DNA of 64,000 nt. Origin: Thamnidium elegans (taxonomy: Eukaryota > Mucoromycota > Mucoromycetes > Mucorales > Mucoraceae). The notes below the pieces were generated by a model. The model made no database searches. It saw nothing but the letters and a program-made list of their open reading frames with translations, and was not told the DNA's origin. The position numbers were made by a program, and so were the translations under genes. The DNA is taken from assembly GCA_025201345.1 (NCBI GenBank), contig JAIXMG010000017.1:542001-606000 (forward strand). The letters are read 5' to 3'. Shown one piece after another: positions 1 through 11,588 of this stretch; the stretch's first letter is position 1, and each line of letters begins with the position of its first letter.

Positions 1-441
1 GGTGGCCAAGAAGCAAATAAGCGTTTCTTTAACCCTACTGTACTCACTGGTATGAAGGATGATATGCTGATCACAACCGATGAAATCTTTGGTCCTGTTG
101 CTGCATTATATTCTTTTGATACAGAAGAAGAAGTAATTAAGAGAGCTAATAATACTCCATTTGGTCTTGCTGGTTACTTCTACTCTCGCGATATCGGAAG
201 AGTTTGGCGCGTAGCTGAAAAGATCGAAACTGGTATGGTTGGTGTCAACACAACAGAAGTTAATAGCGCCAACGCTCCATTCGGCGGTGTTAAAGAAAGT
301 GGATTAGGCATTGTAAGTCGAGTTATTTCTAACAAAAAAAAATACATACTAAACTACTTTTTTTTTTAATTTAAATAGGAGGGCTCATACTTGGGACTTG
401 ATGATTACATTGTCAATAAGACAATCCATATGGCACTTTAA
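1..441 (+). CDS. Succinate-semialdehyde dehydrogenase-like aldehyde dehydrogenase, C-terminal part
   Basis: This is the 3' end of a gene that begins before the window. Frame 1 is open from base 1; exons are 1-312 and 379-441, joined across a 66-base GT-AG intron. The protein shows the C-terminal half of the NAD(P)+ aldehyde dehydrogenase fold: an F-F-N-P-T-V-L block, E-I-F-G-P-V, N-N-T-P-F-G-L-A-G-Y-F and P-F-G-G-V-K-E-S-G-L-G. This combination, with a G-L-A-G-Y-F-Y-S string, is typical of succinate-semialdehyde dehydrogenase, which oxidises succinate semialdehyde to succinate in the GABA shunt. The second exon gives the usual tail ending L-D-D-Y-I-V-N-K. The catalytic Cys and Glu lie upstream and cannot be checked, so another aldehyde dehydrogenase subfamily remains possible. 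Confidence 0.85.
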
Positions 442-790
442 ATACTAAACTATATATATAACTTGTACAAATAATAAAATAGTTCTGTAAATTTCATTTT
501 TTTTTTCCTAAAAGATATCAAGATGACAGCTCGATACTATTTCCCTGTACTCTGTAATAAAATGTTTGTAAATTTCATCTAAAAAAAATCCCGGCAGACA
601 GCAATATCCTCTTATATCTCAAAAACTTAGCGTGGTACTAGTTACTAGGTTAATATAAGACATGTATACCCCATACAAACAGTTATGTAATATTATTGTT
701 TTTTATTTCATTTCTTTCTATATGATACAGGGATTTTTTCTATTTTTGACTTTACAATAGAGTTTAGCATAATTTTCGATCTTTCTCTTT
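442..790. other. Intergenic stretch between convergent 3' ends
   Basis: This lies between the stop of the dehydrogenase and the stop of bL31m, which converge. It is AT-rich and presumably carries both 3' untranslated regions. I see no coding frame, repeat or RNA gene. Confidence 0.6.
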
Positions 791-1177
791 TTATCTCTTC
801 TTGCCCTTGACAGCAGCCTTCTTGACGGCACCACCACTAGCAGCAACCTTTTTCATTTCTGCAGAGACTGCTTCGTCAGACTCAATCCAAGAAATATCAC
901 CCAAATCTAAATCACCGAAACGCTTTTGGAACTTGGTTAATTGTTCACTTTCATCGTTGACACCTTCCTTCAACATGGAAGGATTCCAGAGAGGATGGTT
1001 ACGAGTATCTTTAGTTAAACGAATGTGAGCACGAGTGGGTGAAGTAGTTCTGACAGTGAAAGTTGCCCCGTTACTTAAAACAATAGTTTGAACGAACTTT
1101 TCAGGTTTTGCTGAAGCCAAGCTGGAAGTTTTTCTGGTTTGAATCAATTGTGTTGCTAATCGGTTGGTTCTAAGCAT
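791..1177 (-). CDS. MRPL36: Mitochondrial large-subunit ribosomal protein bL31m
   Basis: A single-exon 128-residue protein. Its core, S-N-G-A-T-F-T-V-R-T-T-S-P-T-R-A-H followed by T-K-D-T-R-N-H-P-L-W-N-P, is the hallmark of the fungal mitochondrial bL31 family (yeast Mrpl36). The first 25 or so residues are rich in Arg, Ser and Thr with almost no acid, as expected for a mitochondrial targeting sequence, and the C-terminus is Lys-rich. It should act in the mitoribosome large subunit at the central protuberance. The gene is divergent from PET127, whose ATG lies 193 bases away, so the two probably share a promoter region. The ATG chosen is the first in frame and gives a sensible presequence. Confidence 0.9.
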   Translation of the reverse strand: MLRTNRLATQLIQTRKTSSLASAKPEKFVQTIVLSNGATFTVRTTSPTRAHIRLTKDTRNHPLWNPSMLKEGVNDESEQLTKFQKRFGDLDLGDISWIESDEAVSAEMKKVAASGGAVKKAAVKGKKR

Positions 1178-1370
1178 CCTGTTTATACTTGATAATCAAT
1201 AGATTGAAGAAAATATAATAAAATTGTTTTTGCCCTTGTATTGAATCCAAGGAACCTGGGTTGCAAATTTACAAGTCACTTTTTTTTTTTTTTTATCATT
1301 CAAAATTTTCTTATTTGATAGATACCCCCCCTCCTTCTTCTTCACCTTCCGCCTGTCAATAACCGTTATT

Positions 1371-1868
1371 ATGCTTCGTGCCAGTAAATTCGTAAGACAT
1401 AATTCTACCTTGAGAAAGCTGTTTGTCACCGCTGTACCTAAAGATATTACGGAAAACATAACACCTGTCAAATCGATCGAGGACGATAATGGGGCTACCG
1501 AAGTTTATATTGTCCGTCGTTCGAAAGGTCGTAAAAACAATATTATTCCTTTATCCGAGCGCTTGAAAAACATGAAATTGGAGAAAATCCCACTTGAAAA
1601 CGAAGCTTCTAAAAAAAAAACCAGTACAAACGATGCAGACGATTCCGAATGGTATACTATACCTAGTCAGGCACAATATGAGCGTAAGTTATACTCTATT
1701 CCACTGAAATAAACAAATACGAGAAACTAAAAAAGGGAATACATAGGTGTGGAACCACCAAAGGAAGTGCCTGTAGCATCACTGGCTCATGGCTTACAAA
1801 AGGTATTATTCAAGTAAGTTTCTAAAAAAAAAGGACTGGTCATATAACCATAGCAACTAATTCGCTTA

Positions 1869-1909
<41 letters not shown>

Positions 1910-3719
1910 CGTGCATTACCTTAAAGATCCTCGTACAAAACAATTCAATTTTACGCCCTATTTAGAAAATATTACGCAACCTGTCGATTTTGATTATGAA
2001 GCACTAGCACCTTACATTACTTCTTCTCGAGACAATGTAAGAGCGAAAAAAAGGACGCTTCTTTTTTATTATATGATAATTAACTTTATAAATATGTTAG
2101 AGTTTAATTGATATGGCTAAAGAAATGAAGCAGAGATATATCGGGTCTACTTCATCGGTGTCTGCAGTATTGTCACATTTATACTTTGTCATGTCAAACT
2201 TTAAAGAGGTTAACACATCTTGCTTGTCACGTGCGTTTGATAATGAGGTAAATAACGAAGACACGAATGATCAACTTTATGCGTAGTTTATTTATTTTTA
2301 TTAGTCGACAAAATTTACCCGAGGAACACGAACAGCAGCATCTATTTATTTAAGGTGGAAGGATGGAGTATATGCAGTAGACGTAGATAAGTCTCATGAT
2401 ACAGATGAAACAGTTTTATCCATCATGGTAAATATACAAATTTCTATTATTAATTTGTCCTAATATTGATGTATAAACTTTACAGGGCAGGTCACTTGAG
2501 AAAGTATTAACATTGGAACCTACTGATTTTGAAAGATATCTTAAAGAAAATTCTTCTCAAATTACTGAAGAAGAAAAGCACCAACCTGAGTCTTATGCAT
2601 ATGGAAAAGTAAAATTATAGCGTTATTATTTCAATTTATATATATTTGGTTTAACTAAAAAATTATTATTATTATTATTAGTTGGGTAAATTCCTGTTAA
2701 GATCACAACTTGATTGTTTTGATTCCAAGTTACCGAGAGGCACATTTGATCTAAAGACAAGAGCGGCCATACCAGTTCGATTAGATATTCAAAATTATTC
2801 CGTAAATATTATGATAATCGTTTTTTTAAAAAAAAAAAGCAAGGTCAGTAACTCTAACTATAATTTATTTTAGGACTACTTGGGTTATAGTTTAAAGCGT
2901 GCTCATGGTTTATATGAATCGTTCGAACGCGAATATTACGATATGATAAGATCCGCGTTTTTAAAATACAGGTAATCCTTTTTTTTTAAAAAAAAAAAAA
3001 AAAAAAAACGCCCAATGAGCTAATATAAATCTTTTAGCTTCCAAGTACGTATTGGACATATGGACGGTATTTTGGTAGCATATCATAATACACGAAAAAT
3101 ATTTGGATTTCAATATATATCAAGGGAAGAAATGGACTTGCGTCTATTCGGATCAACTAAAATAGGAGATAATGTGTTTCGTAATGCATTAGTTATGTTT
3201 GAATCTATTTTGGATAAGGCTACAGAAAAATTTCCTGCGCAAACCTTAAGATTATCTTTTGATACATTTGCTGATAAAAATTCGGGTAATGCCATGACAA
3301 ATGTTTTTGTAGAAGCTGTGCCAGAAGATTCTGAATCCACAAACAAGGAAGAAAATAAGGTGGATGAGTTCTCTCAAACTGAACACGAAGATTTGAGTGC
3401 ATTAGACTCTTATAACGATATTACCATGTTTCATTTAAAGACCCAGTCATTGGTAAACGGTGAACTTGTAGAAGGTCCTCTTAGGATGGAGAAACCTTCA
3501 AAGGATCAATGGCAGGTACGCTTCCAAATTAAAGAAACTAGCCTTTCTTTTGATCAAATTAAGACAAGATTTACTGCAATGCGTAAACGTCAAGCGGAAG
3601 TATTTACTGCTGGTGAGAAAAAGAATCCCATGTTAAAAAAGTTTAAAGATATGAGCGAACAAGTGTTGAAACAAGAACGAATCGATATAAAACGACAAAA
3701 ATTAGAATCGGAAAAATAG
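1371..3719 (+). CDS. PET127: PET127-like mitochondrial RNA-processing protein
   Basis: Nine exons fit a 601-residue protein: 1371-1683, 1747-1813, 1904-2036, 2101-2247, 2305-2427, 2486-2608, 2682-2801, 2874-2971, 3038-3719; all junctions are GT-AG and keep phase. The protein starts M-L-R-A-S-K-F-V-R-H, a basic presequence, and its middle has the Pet127 family core: Y-L-K-D-P-R-T, F-N-F-T-P-Y-L-E, G-T-R-T-A-A-S-I-Y-L-R-W-K-D-G, then R-S-Q-L-D-C and F-D-L-K-T-R-A. Yeast Pet127 is a mitochondrial membrane-associated protein needed for 5' processing and turnover of mitochondrial RNAs. The C-terminal 100 residues are charged and less conserved. Intron 2 ends with 31 A residues directly before its acceptor G. 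The assignment is from remembered family motifs, not a search. Confidence 0.82.
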
Positions 3720-3974
3720 ACTTGTAGAATAATAATATTTATTTATTTTTTAAAAATAATACTACACAATAATAATAAAAGAGGTAACAATAATAATAAT
3801 GATTTCAGGATAAACAAATGATGGATTATTTGTCTCGCACAGAAAAAAAAAACTAATAGGAAAAGAAACATAAGAAAAAAAGGGGAAGGGGGTATTCCAA
3901 CAACAAAAACAATATACAAGAACATGAAGATAATAGTAATAATAAAAAAAAAGAAAATATGAAGAGCGTTTGAT

Positions 3975-4841
3975 TTAAAGCGCACTACACTCCAAGTCAT
4001 GAACTGGTTTATGTGCTTTAAGACAACGTACACCACAATAATATTGAGATTTACATTTGGAGCAAACAGGCATACCTCTTTTCTCGACACCACAGTTTGA
4101 ACAAGACATTGGACATGATGACGAAGCTCCACTAGAAACAGAAGAAGTCCTGGAAGGTAGTCTTGGACGAGTATCTGCCGCATATTTATGTCCGTCGGTA
4201 ATTAAATGCTGAAGAGCTAACTTTGCTGATTGTTGAAGTTTCTGAGATTCCAGCGGGCTTGGACGCACGGATACACATTTACGATAATAAAAGATTGATT
4301 TTGTAGTATCAATATCTTCACAAAGTACGGCACGACAATGATAGATAGAAATACGAACAGCACGGCCATAATCGCCTTCAATTGAAGTATCAATATATAC
4401 ATCATTACTTACTTGATCCATATTAGGCAAAGATACAAATCTATCTGGTTCAGCGCTTTGATCTTTGATTGATTTTCCTAACGTACGTAATTCAACCATT
4501 AAAATAGGTAACCAAGCTATATGAGTCTCCCTAGAAATATCCAAATGACATTGAATAAACAGGATCGTCTGTTGTACAAGAGCCAGTAAGAGTGAATTAC
4601 ATTCAATAGTTGAGTTACTCTTGACTAAACTAAATGCCGAAAGGTAATAGCTTGCTATAGTATCACAGTTATGACAAACCTGATCGTGTCTATATTCTGT
4701 GATTGAAGCCAATGTGAAAGCCGCTTCAATTGATCCTTGTTCCATTTGATATTCAAGATTATCTCTTGACGGCATCAAAGGAGCTTTTTCATTAATTCTT
4801 TGTAAACTAGGAGTACGTCTTGACGATAAAATAGAAGGCAT
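3975..4841 (-). CDS. MYND-type zinc-finger protein
   Basis: A single-exon 288-residue protein. The last 40 residues (about 247-285) are a complete MYND finger: C-x2-C, then C-x2-C, Y-Y-C-G-x3-C, and a closing H-x3-H-x3-C. MYND fingers are mostly protein-interaction modules. The remaining N-terminal part is largely alpha-helical with a Cys- and Leu-rich middle and matches no enzyme that I recognise; there is no SET domain. The stop is 255 bases from the PET127 stop, so the two genes converge. The ATG at 4841 is preceded by an A-rich leader on the coding strand. Confidence 0.75.
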   Translation of the reverse strand: MPSILSSRRTPSLQRINEKAPLMPSRDNLEYQMEQGSIEAAFTLASITEYRHDQVCHNCDTIASYYLSAFSLVKSNSTIECNSLLLALVQQTILFIQCHLDISRETHIAWLPILMVELRTLGKSIKDQSAEPDRFVSLPNMDQVSNDVYIDTSIEGDYGRAVRISIYHCRAVLCEDIDTTKSIFYYRKCVSVRPSPLESQKLQQSAKLALQHLITDGHKYAADTRPRLPSRTSSVSSGASSSCPMSCSNCGVEKRGMPVCSKCKSQYYCGVRCLKAHKPVHDLECSAL

Positions 4842-6264
4842 TTTAAGAAGAAAAAAAAAAAAAAGAAGAAAGAAAAAAAAGTTTTTTTACAATAAGAAAA
4901 AGGTTATTTTCTTTTTAAGCATTAAATAGTGATACTAATTTTTTTTGGCGGACATACAATGAACCTTTTTTTTATTTTAAACTCCAAACCAAACATATCG
5001 CTGTTTTAGAAACCAAGTGACCTCAGGTGCCTGCAACTCATTTTTTACTTTTTTATGTTGTGTTATCTCGAAATATGATTGTTTATAGCTACGATAATAA
5101 ATAATAAGAAGGTAACTTTTTTGTTGTCTTTTTATACATGTAATTTTTTAGTTAAAGTTTTGTGTCCAATGGAACACGGGGAATTGTTCTCATGGCGCTC
5201 TTTATTTTTTTGACTGGCCAAGAAAGTAACCTCTTTGTGTATCCTACTAAAAAGAAACAGGCTAATTTTACAGTCATTTCTCTTATTTTTGACAAATTGT
5301 CGCAACTAATTTGGTAATTAAATATATTCAATTAAAGTTCCGGAATCAAAGTTTATTTAGAAACGTACTATAGAACGCTTTTTTCAAGAAGTTTATAAGC
5401 AGCATTTTCTAATTATTTTAACGTAAAAGCCTCGTTGCAGGTACCTGAAACTCTTTTCACGCGTTTCAGTCAAGTATGTTCACTCTTCTAAGTATTCTTT
5501 TTTTTTTTAAAAAAAACTAGGTTCGAGAAATTGTTCTATCAGAATGTTTTTTGAGGAATTATATAAAAGTGTTTGGTTAGGTAGTCACATTTAAGATAAT
5601 TGTTAGATTGTACTACTTGTAATATGCTTGTATCAGACCAGTACTATAGTATTGTTTCAGGGAAGCTATATGGACGATCCCTTCTATGGATTTTTTTTTA
5701 AGATACAGGTTAGAGTAATCGCGTCCTTACAAAAGGCGATAGACCTTTATCTAACATGCTTTTTCTAATCAAATAAACTTAATCACAATTTGGGGCCCTT
5801 ATGAAAGTATACAAAATGAAAAAGAGAGATCTACTGTAGCTTTAATAAAATAGAAGGTACGGAAACAAATTGGTGTACACAATTACGTATCCGCAGTGTA
5901 GTATGAAAGGCATATGTTAAGTTTACCTGATATTAAAGGCATATGAAATCAATTTATTATCTAGTTGTGTGTGTGTGTGTGTGAGCTCGCGTGATCCTTT
6001 CTCTTTTGTCATTTCTTTCCAATTACAGGCTTTTTTATAATAATCTTAAAAGTTCTACACAATCCATTTTCGCGATAATCTCGAATGTTTTCTTGGCGTG
6101 GATTCTTTTTTCTTAGTTTAGGTCACCCAAAAAAGTAACTTTTCAGCCTAGTTTATTATTATGTCAAATCTAGGTTTGAACTTACGTATACAATTTTTTA
6201 GTGTACCGATTGTTTGTGTTCTCTCTGGGTCTGCACACTTAAAATGGAGTTAACTATTTTATAG

Positions 6265-6301
<37 letters not shown>

Positions 6302-6693
6302 AGAAAAGAAAAGATTAAGTGTTAATTTATTTGAAGTTATTTATTGGCACATTTAGACTTATTTGGTTGTAAGTCGTGTATAAAAGTAATCGTTTCAAAT
6401 ATGAATACATGCTTATTTTATTCTGTAGAGATGTGTAAATGAGGCATTTAATTTTAGTGCCAAGATGATATTTTGAATACAAATAAATCTTTCTTACTGT
6501 CAAAAGCAGAAATGATAAGACTGTAAATCTATTTACAATCACATATAGTTATATATTATGTGTAGAAAATAAGAATTGCATGCTTTAGATATACTTTTTT
6601 TCGGGTTGGAATGTTGTCCAAAGTGTTGGGTTACTAATTCAACCCAACAAACAAGACAAAAAACCCGCTTTTCCCAATAATAGATTACACAAT

Positions 6694-6743
<50 letters not shown>

Positions 6744-7358
6744 AATATTTATACTTAAATCGGTGGTTCCCCCCCCCTTTTTTTTTCTTTCTTATTCAAG
6801 TTTACCTATATTTCTCGTAAGCAGAAAATAATTATCACTCGGAAATTGTCTAGATTTACATTGTACTACATACCATATTCAAGGACTAAACCTTTACATG
6901 TATTGTCATACACTTTTTTTGTGTAATTTGTGGTATAAATAGAAGTCAACTAGTTTATTTTATTATTGTTTTCTCCAGCATAAATATGCACCTTTTTTTT
7001 TTTGTATTTGCTATAAATACAATACAAATATGCACTTGGCGTATCATAGAAACCGTTGGAAAGACACGTGTCTACCCAGAAGGTTCTTTTTTTAACGTGG
7101 ATGATCTTTTTCTATAAAGGGCACGAACCTCCGAATCGGCTGTGTGAACTAATTAAAAAGTTTATCCGAGTGTTACACTCTACTGTCATAATTTTTATTT
7201 TTCCTATAATGTAACATTTAAATACTTGATAATATAAACAACCCTTTTCTTCCGACGTGTAGAAAATTTAGCTATTAATTTGGGTTATAATACAAAAGAG
7301 CAAAGAAAGTAAACAAGTTTAGTTTGTTTATTTTAATTTATATAAATAATGCTTTTGA
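4842..7358. other. Gene-poor AT-rich intergenic region (2.5 kb)
   Basis: No convincing coding sequence on either strand. It holds a (GT)n tract near 5965-5983, an imperfect direct repeat of AAAGGCATATG around 5907-5945, an A32 run at 6267-6298, a T45 run at 6698-6742 followed by a short C run, and a GACACGTGTC palindrome near 7064. The longest open frame (6327-6542, minus) is low-complexity and was not accepted. Confidence 0.5.
6698..6742 (+). repeat. T45 homopolymer
   Basis: An uninterrupted T run in the gene-poor region; another of 43 bases lies at 12952-12994, an A32 at 6267-6298 and a T30 at 21092-21121. Exact lengths are prone to sequencing error. Confidence 0.85.
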
Positions 7359-8610
7359 TTAAAGTAGTAGTGTATTATCAATGACTTGATTTATTTGATA
7401 AATGTCGCGATAAATGAACCGTAATTCTTTTAACGCGTCACGACGTGCTTGTTGTATTTCTTGTATACCAATAGATGAATAGGGTGATATGTTTTGATCC
7501 AATCGAGATAAAGCTTGTTCAGTTCGCTTTCGTACATTATTTTCTGCAGTTGCTCGTAACTGATCGATTTCCAATTTTAGTGCACTAATAACCAGGTCTG
7601 TGTCCTTTTCATTAACTAAACGAGACTGTAAAAGCTCAAGCTGTTGCTTTAATTGTGATCGTTCTGTTTTAGCTACTTGCATAATTGCTTTGATTTCAAA
7701 TGAGACAATATCTGTTTCTTTTACTTGTAATAATTCAGTTTCTTGTAAATTAGTTTCCAATTTTAAACTTTTAATAATTTCTTGCGCTTTATCTCTCGCT
7801 TCTTCTTGTTCCATTCCAGTCCTTTGTGTTAAATCCATATAGTCTAGAATACGTCTTGCTGTCTTTTTTATTTTTTCTTCTATTTGATAGTCTTTTATAT
7901 TCATTTCAGGTGCCGTATCATCTACTACTAGATTTGGATTGATATAGCTGTCTAATTCATTTGTGATAAAAGTATAACATACGTGTAGACATTCCTTTGT
8001 GTACTTTAACATAGGTAATACCGCAGTTTCGTAATACTTGTGCATAATGCGTATGGGCGTATAAACAAATTCATCTTTAGTCAAGTCCTTCCAGACCGTC
8101 TGGAGATTCGAAACAAAAGGTTGTGTAACATGAGACGTTACGAAGCTTGGGGTATCTTGGATCTTTTGTATATAATATGTCGTATCTACACGTATACATG
8201 AATTATTTTCTGACTTAAAACATTGAAAGAATAAAGGAATTGACGAAATGAAAAGTATGCATACTAATACTGACTTGACTGTAAGCTTACTTTGCTATTT
8301 TTTTTTTTTTTAATAAAAGATTGGTCATAAGAAAACGGACTATGTATAGATATATATATATAAAGTGTCGTCATTTACTTTTACTCTTTCAGCAGGTTGG
8401 TTTGTCATGTTATTTGAAGTTGTGCTAATGGAAGACTTTAAAACAGCTACGTGGCTTTTTTAAGTTGATGAAAGAAATAATAATAAAAAAAAGGCATATT
8501 TTACCATCGAATATATCTTTACCACGTTTAGTAGAATGGTTTTTAGGTAAACTTAGTCTCGTAGGTGATATATGAGAAGACCGATCTTGAATGGTTTCCC
8601 ATTGAGTCAT
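7359..8610 (-). CDS. Membrane-anchored coiled-coil protein, function unknown
   Basis: The best model has two exons, 8610-8505 and 8278-7359, joined by a GT-AG intron in phase 1 to give 341 residues. After a short polar N-terminus (M-T-Q-W-E-T...) comes one strong hydrophobic segment, about residues 36-56 (V-K-S-V-L-V-C-I-L-F-I-S-S-I-P-L-F-F), which reads as a membrane anchor. The rest is helical and charged, with heptad-like stretches over roughly residues 175-325. I do not recognise the family. An alternative first exon is possible: an ATG at about 8409 reads M-T-N-Q-P-A-E-R and can splice to an acceptor at 8295, keeping the anchor. Orientation is divergent to the GATA-like-domain gene at 8926. 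Confidence 0.6.
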
Positions 8611-8925
8611 GGTCTATTTAAGCTTTGTAAAAAAAAGAAAAAAAGAAAACAATTCGTTTATACACTAAGAACCTTTTTCTTTTCCCTGTATTTTTTGAGC
8701 CAATCATCTTTCGAGAATGTTCAGGCTGAAGGAAATCAGTCAAATCAGCGTATCAGTCATAATTGTTGTGTAACTGATATACTTTACATATCTATGATCT
8801 AGGCTTTTTCTTTTGCCGCCTTTTTTTTTTATTTTTTATATATATATATAAACACCAATTTTAAAATAAAAACTCTTTTTTCTTTTCCTTTTCAATTACA
8901 TTCAAAAAAAATTATAATCAATAAA
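8611..8925. other. Divergent intergenic region
   Basis: This 315-base spacer separates two divergent genes and must contain both promoters. It has A-rich and T-rich tracts and a TATATATATATA stretch near 8839-8850, about 75 bases before the + strand ATG. No other feature is visible. Confidence 0.4.
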
Positions 8926-9801
8926 ATGATGAAAACACTCGATTTACCCGTACTTTCGTTAGCGATCCCTAATATCAATAAACTTGACGAAAACAACACA
9001 GACAATTTATCATATATGTGGACTGGTAAGAATAAACTGTATGATATATAGTTAGATAACCAAAACCAAAACGCTAACACATACACATTTATAGTATTCT
9101 CAAAGTGCAAAGATAGCTTAGAAAATGGTAGACGATTAGAAAATATGAGTTGGAGATTATGGTATCGTGAATCCTCATTAAAACGAACTGCGCCCATTTC
9201 AACACCAATTCCTATTCAGCCCCCTTCAACTATAATCAAAGAATCAGATAAACCACTTTCATCATTAAAGCGTATCATTTCATCTTTTAAAGATAACGAA
9301 ATTAAAATTCAAGCACCAAAAGTACAACCTACAGTAAAGGAGAAGATTATGTTTGAAAAGCCGCAAACAAAGTCATCTACAAGTAAATTTTTTATTAACG
9401 AAGATGAGTCAGATACAGATGAAGGTTGGTCTTCCGATAGTAGTGACGACGAAGAAGAATCTACACCTAAAACGAGTATCATGTCAATTCAAGTAAACAC
9501 ACATCACATTAATGATTGTGATGAAACTGCCTTTTTATCAGAATTCAAGAAAAGATCCCCTATCAAGCGCACAAAGGGACATTCCGTTTTGTCAAATATG
9601 CTTCGCGCTGAACCCACCCGATTGGCCACTCAAGCTATTCATGTTGTACCAAATCAAAAACATGTAACAGATGAATTATCCACGAGTATGAGAAAATGTC
9701 TTGAATGGGAACAGCATGGATTTGCGCATGATATCATATTGAACCCAAGTGTTGAGTTACCACCACCTACAATGAATGAAGTCTCAATAGGTTATTGGTA
9801 A
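8926..9801 (+). CDS. AreA/Mks1-type GATA-like domain protein (DUF1752)
   Basis: Two exons, 8926-9025 and 9095-9801, give 268 residues. The junction rebuilds the conserved block M-W-T-V-F-S-K-C-K-D-x-L-E-N-G-R-R-L-E-N-M-S-W-R-L-W (about residues 31-57), which is the short domain shared by the nitrogen regulators AreA/Gln3-type factors and yeast Mks1. There is no GATA zinc finger, so this is closer to the Mks1 situation than to a DNA-binding AreA. The middle has an acidic Ser-rich patch (D-E-S-D-T-D-E-G-W-S-S-D-S-S-D-D-E-E-E) that could be a phosphorylation or activation region. A role in nutrient signalling is inference from the domain alone. Confidence 0.78.
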
Positions 9802-9989
9802 CCTATTTCCCCCTCAAACAACCCCCTTTTCATATCTTATCTTTGTAAATAATAAGCCAAAATTCACACACACACACACACACACACACTCATACTAATA
9901 ATTATACACATTTTTACATTTCTAATAAACAAATATTTATTTCACAATTGCCGTTCTATATTAATTTACAATTGTCCTTTCTATATAAT

Positions 9990-11588
9990 TTACTCCCATT
10001 CGATAGTAGCGGGAGGCTTGGAACTAATATCGTATACAACACGGTTAACACCCTTAACTTCGTTAATAATTCTAGAAGAAATACGCTTCAAACATAAGAA
10101 CCATTCAGCGCCAATCATAACATCAGCAGACATGAAATCAGTGGTTTCAACAGCTCTTAAAGCAATAACTTGCTCATAAGTACGCTTATCACCCATAACA
10201 CCAACGGCCTTAACATTAAGCAAAGCAGCATAAGCTTGAGAGATTTGACGATAGAAACCACCCTTCTTAATTTCTTCAATATAGATGTTATCAGCCATAC
10301 GAGCAATATGAACTTGCTCACGAGTGACTTCACCAAGAACACGAATAGCGATACCTGGTCCAGGGAAGGGATGACGCCAGACTAATTCATCATCAAGGCC
10401 TAAAATCTTACCGAGTTCACGTACTTCATCCTTGAAGAGTTCACGGAGAGGTTCAATCAACTTGAGCTTCATGTCTTCCAAAAGACCACCAACGTTGTGG
10501 TGAGTCTTGATGGTAGCAGAAGGTCCCTTGAAAGAAATAGATTCAATCACATCAGGGTATAAGGTACCTTGCAACAAGTACTCAATTTCACCACCACATT
10601 CCTTATCGACAATAGCAGCTTCAGCTTCAAAGACTTCAATAAAAGTGTTACCAATAATCTTACGCTTAGCCTCAGGGTCAATGACACCCTTAAGACGGTC
10701 AAGGAATAAATCAGAAGCATCAGCAATCTTGAGGTTAATACCCATCTTGTCAACCAACATCTTCTTGACGTTAGCACATTCGTTCAAACGCATAACACCG
10801 TTATCAACGAGAATGGCATGGAAACGATCACCAATAGCTTCGTGCATCAACTTGGCAGCAACAGTAGAATCAACACCACCAGAGACAGCACCAATAACAC
10901 GACCAGTAGGACCAACAATTTGACGAATACGAGCAATTTCCTTGTCAACAAAGGACTCCATAGTCCAAGAAGGAGCGGCTTGACAGATATCCAAAACAAA
11001 GTTACGTAAAATATCCTTACCACAAGCAGTATGAGTTAACTCGGGATGAAGTTGAATACCGTAGAAAGGCTTCTCCTTGTGAGCAACAGCAGCGAAGGGA
11101 GCAGTGGTGGTAGTACCAATAACCAAGAAGTTCTCGGCAGCACCGGTAACTTGGTCACCATGAGACATCCAAACTTCAGTAGGGGACTCAATACCTTGTA
11201 ATAACTTATCGGCAAAGGGATGCTCAGGGAAATGGTTAATTTCCAACTTGGCATAACCATACTCACGATGATCACAAGCTTCGACCTTACCACCCATAAG
11301 GTTAGTCATTTCTTGGAGACCGTAACAGATACCTAAAACGGGAACACCAGAGTCAAAGACAGCAGGATCAACACGAGGAGCATCCTTGTCATAAACAGAG
11401 TAAGGAGATCCGGATAAGATGATACCCTTAGGCTTAAAGTGGAGCTCTGCCATCTTTTGGGTACAAGGTAAAAGTTCACAATAGATACCAAACTCACGAA
11501 TACGACGGGCGATTAAGTGAGAGGTTTGAGACCCAAAATCCAAAATAAGGACAGTATCGAATGCTTCATTCATATGTTCAACAGACAT
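9990..11588 (-). CDS. GUA1: GMP synthase (glutamine-hydrolysing)
   Basis: An uninterrupted 532-residue frame with full family length. The class I glutamine amidotransferase domain comes first: G-I-C-Y-G-L-Q with nucleophile Cys88, then G-I-Q-L-H-P-E with the His and Glu of the triad. The ATP pyrophosphatase P-loop S-G-G-V-D-S-T follows near residue 235, and the C-terminal dimerisation domain ends P-P-A-T-I-E-W-E, the canonical GuaA ending. The enzyme converts XMP to GMP using glutamine and ATP in the cytosol. The lack of introns in a gene this long is unusual beside its neighbours, and codon choice looks more biased (GCC, AAG, CTC) than in adjacent genes, which suggests high expression. Confidence 0.98.
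   Translation of the reverse strand: MSVEHMNEAFDTVLILDFGSQTSHLIARRIREFGIYCELLPCTQKMAELHFKPKGIILSGSPYSVYDKDAPRVDPAVFDSGVPVLGICYGLQEMTNLMGGKVEACDHREYGYAKLEINHFPEHPFADKLLQGIESPTEVWMSHGDQVTGAAENFLVIGTTTTAPFAAVAHKEKPFYGIQLHPELTHTACGKDILRNFVLDICQAAPSWTMESFVDKEIARIRQIVGPTGRVIGAVSGGVDSTVAAKLMHEAIGDRFHAILVDNGVMRLNECANVKKMLVDKMGINLKIADASDLFLDRLKGVIDPEAKRKIIGNTFIEVFEAEAAIVDKECGGEIEYLLQGTLYPDVIESISFKGPSATIKTHHNVGGLLEDMKLKLIEPLRELFKDEVRELGKILGLDDELVWRHPFPGPGIAIRVLGEVTREQVHIARMADNIYIEEIKKGGFYRQISQAYAALLNVKAVGVMGDKRTYEQVIALRAVETTDFMSADVMIGAEWFLCLKRISSRIINEVKGVNRVVYDISSKPPATIEWE

Noticed and set aside
6327..6542. 71-codon minus-strand frame in the gene-poor region
   Set aside because: Low complexity (Leu, Tyr, Ile, Lys), no domain, no splice partners.
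7064..7073. GACACGTGTC palindrome as an E-box site
   Set aside because: It lies over 280 bases from the 3' end of the next gene and 2.2 kb from the MYND gene start, so no promoter is close.
10507..10923. Open frames antisense to and inside GMP synthase (also 10170-10385, 10818-11009 and others)
   Set aside because: They overlap a certain gene; codon bias of that gene opens the other frames. No recognisable protein content.
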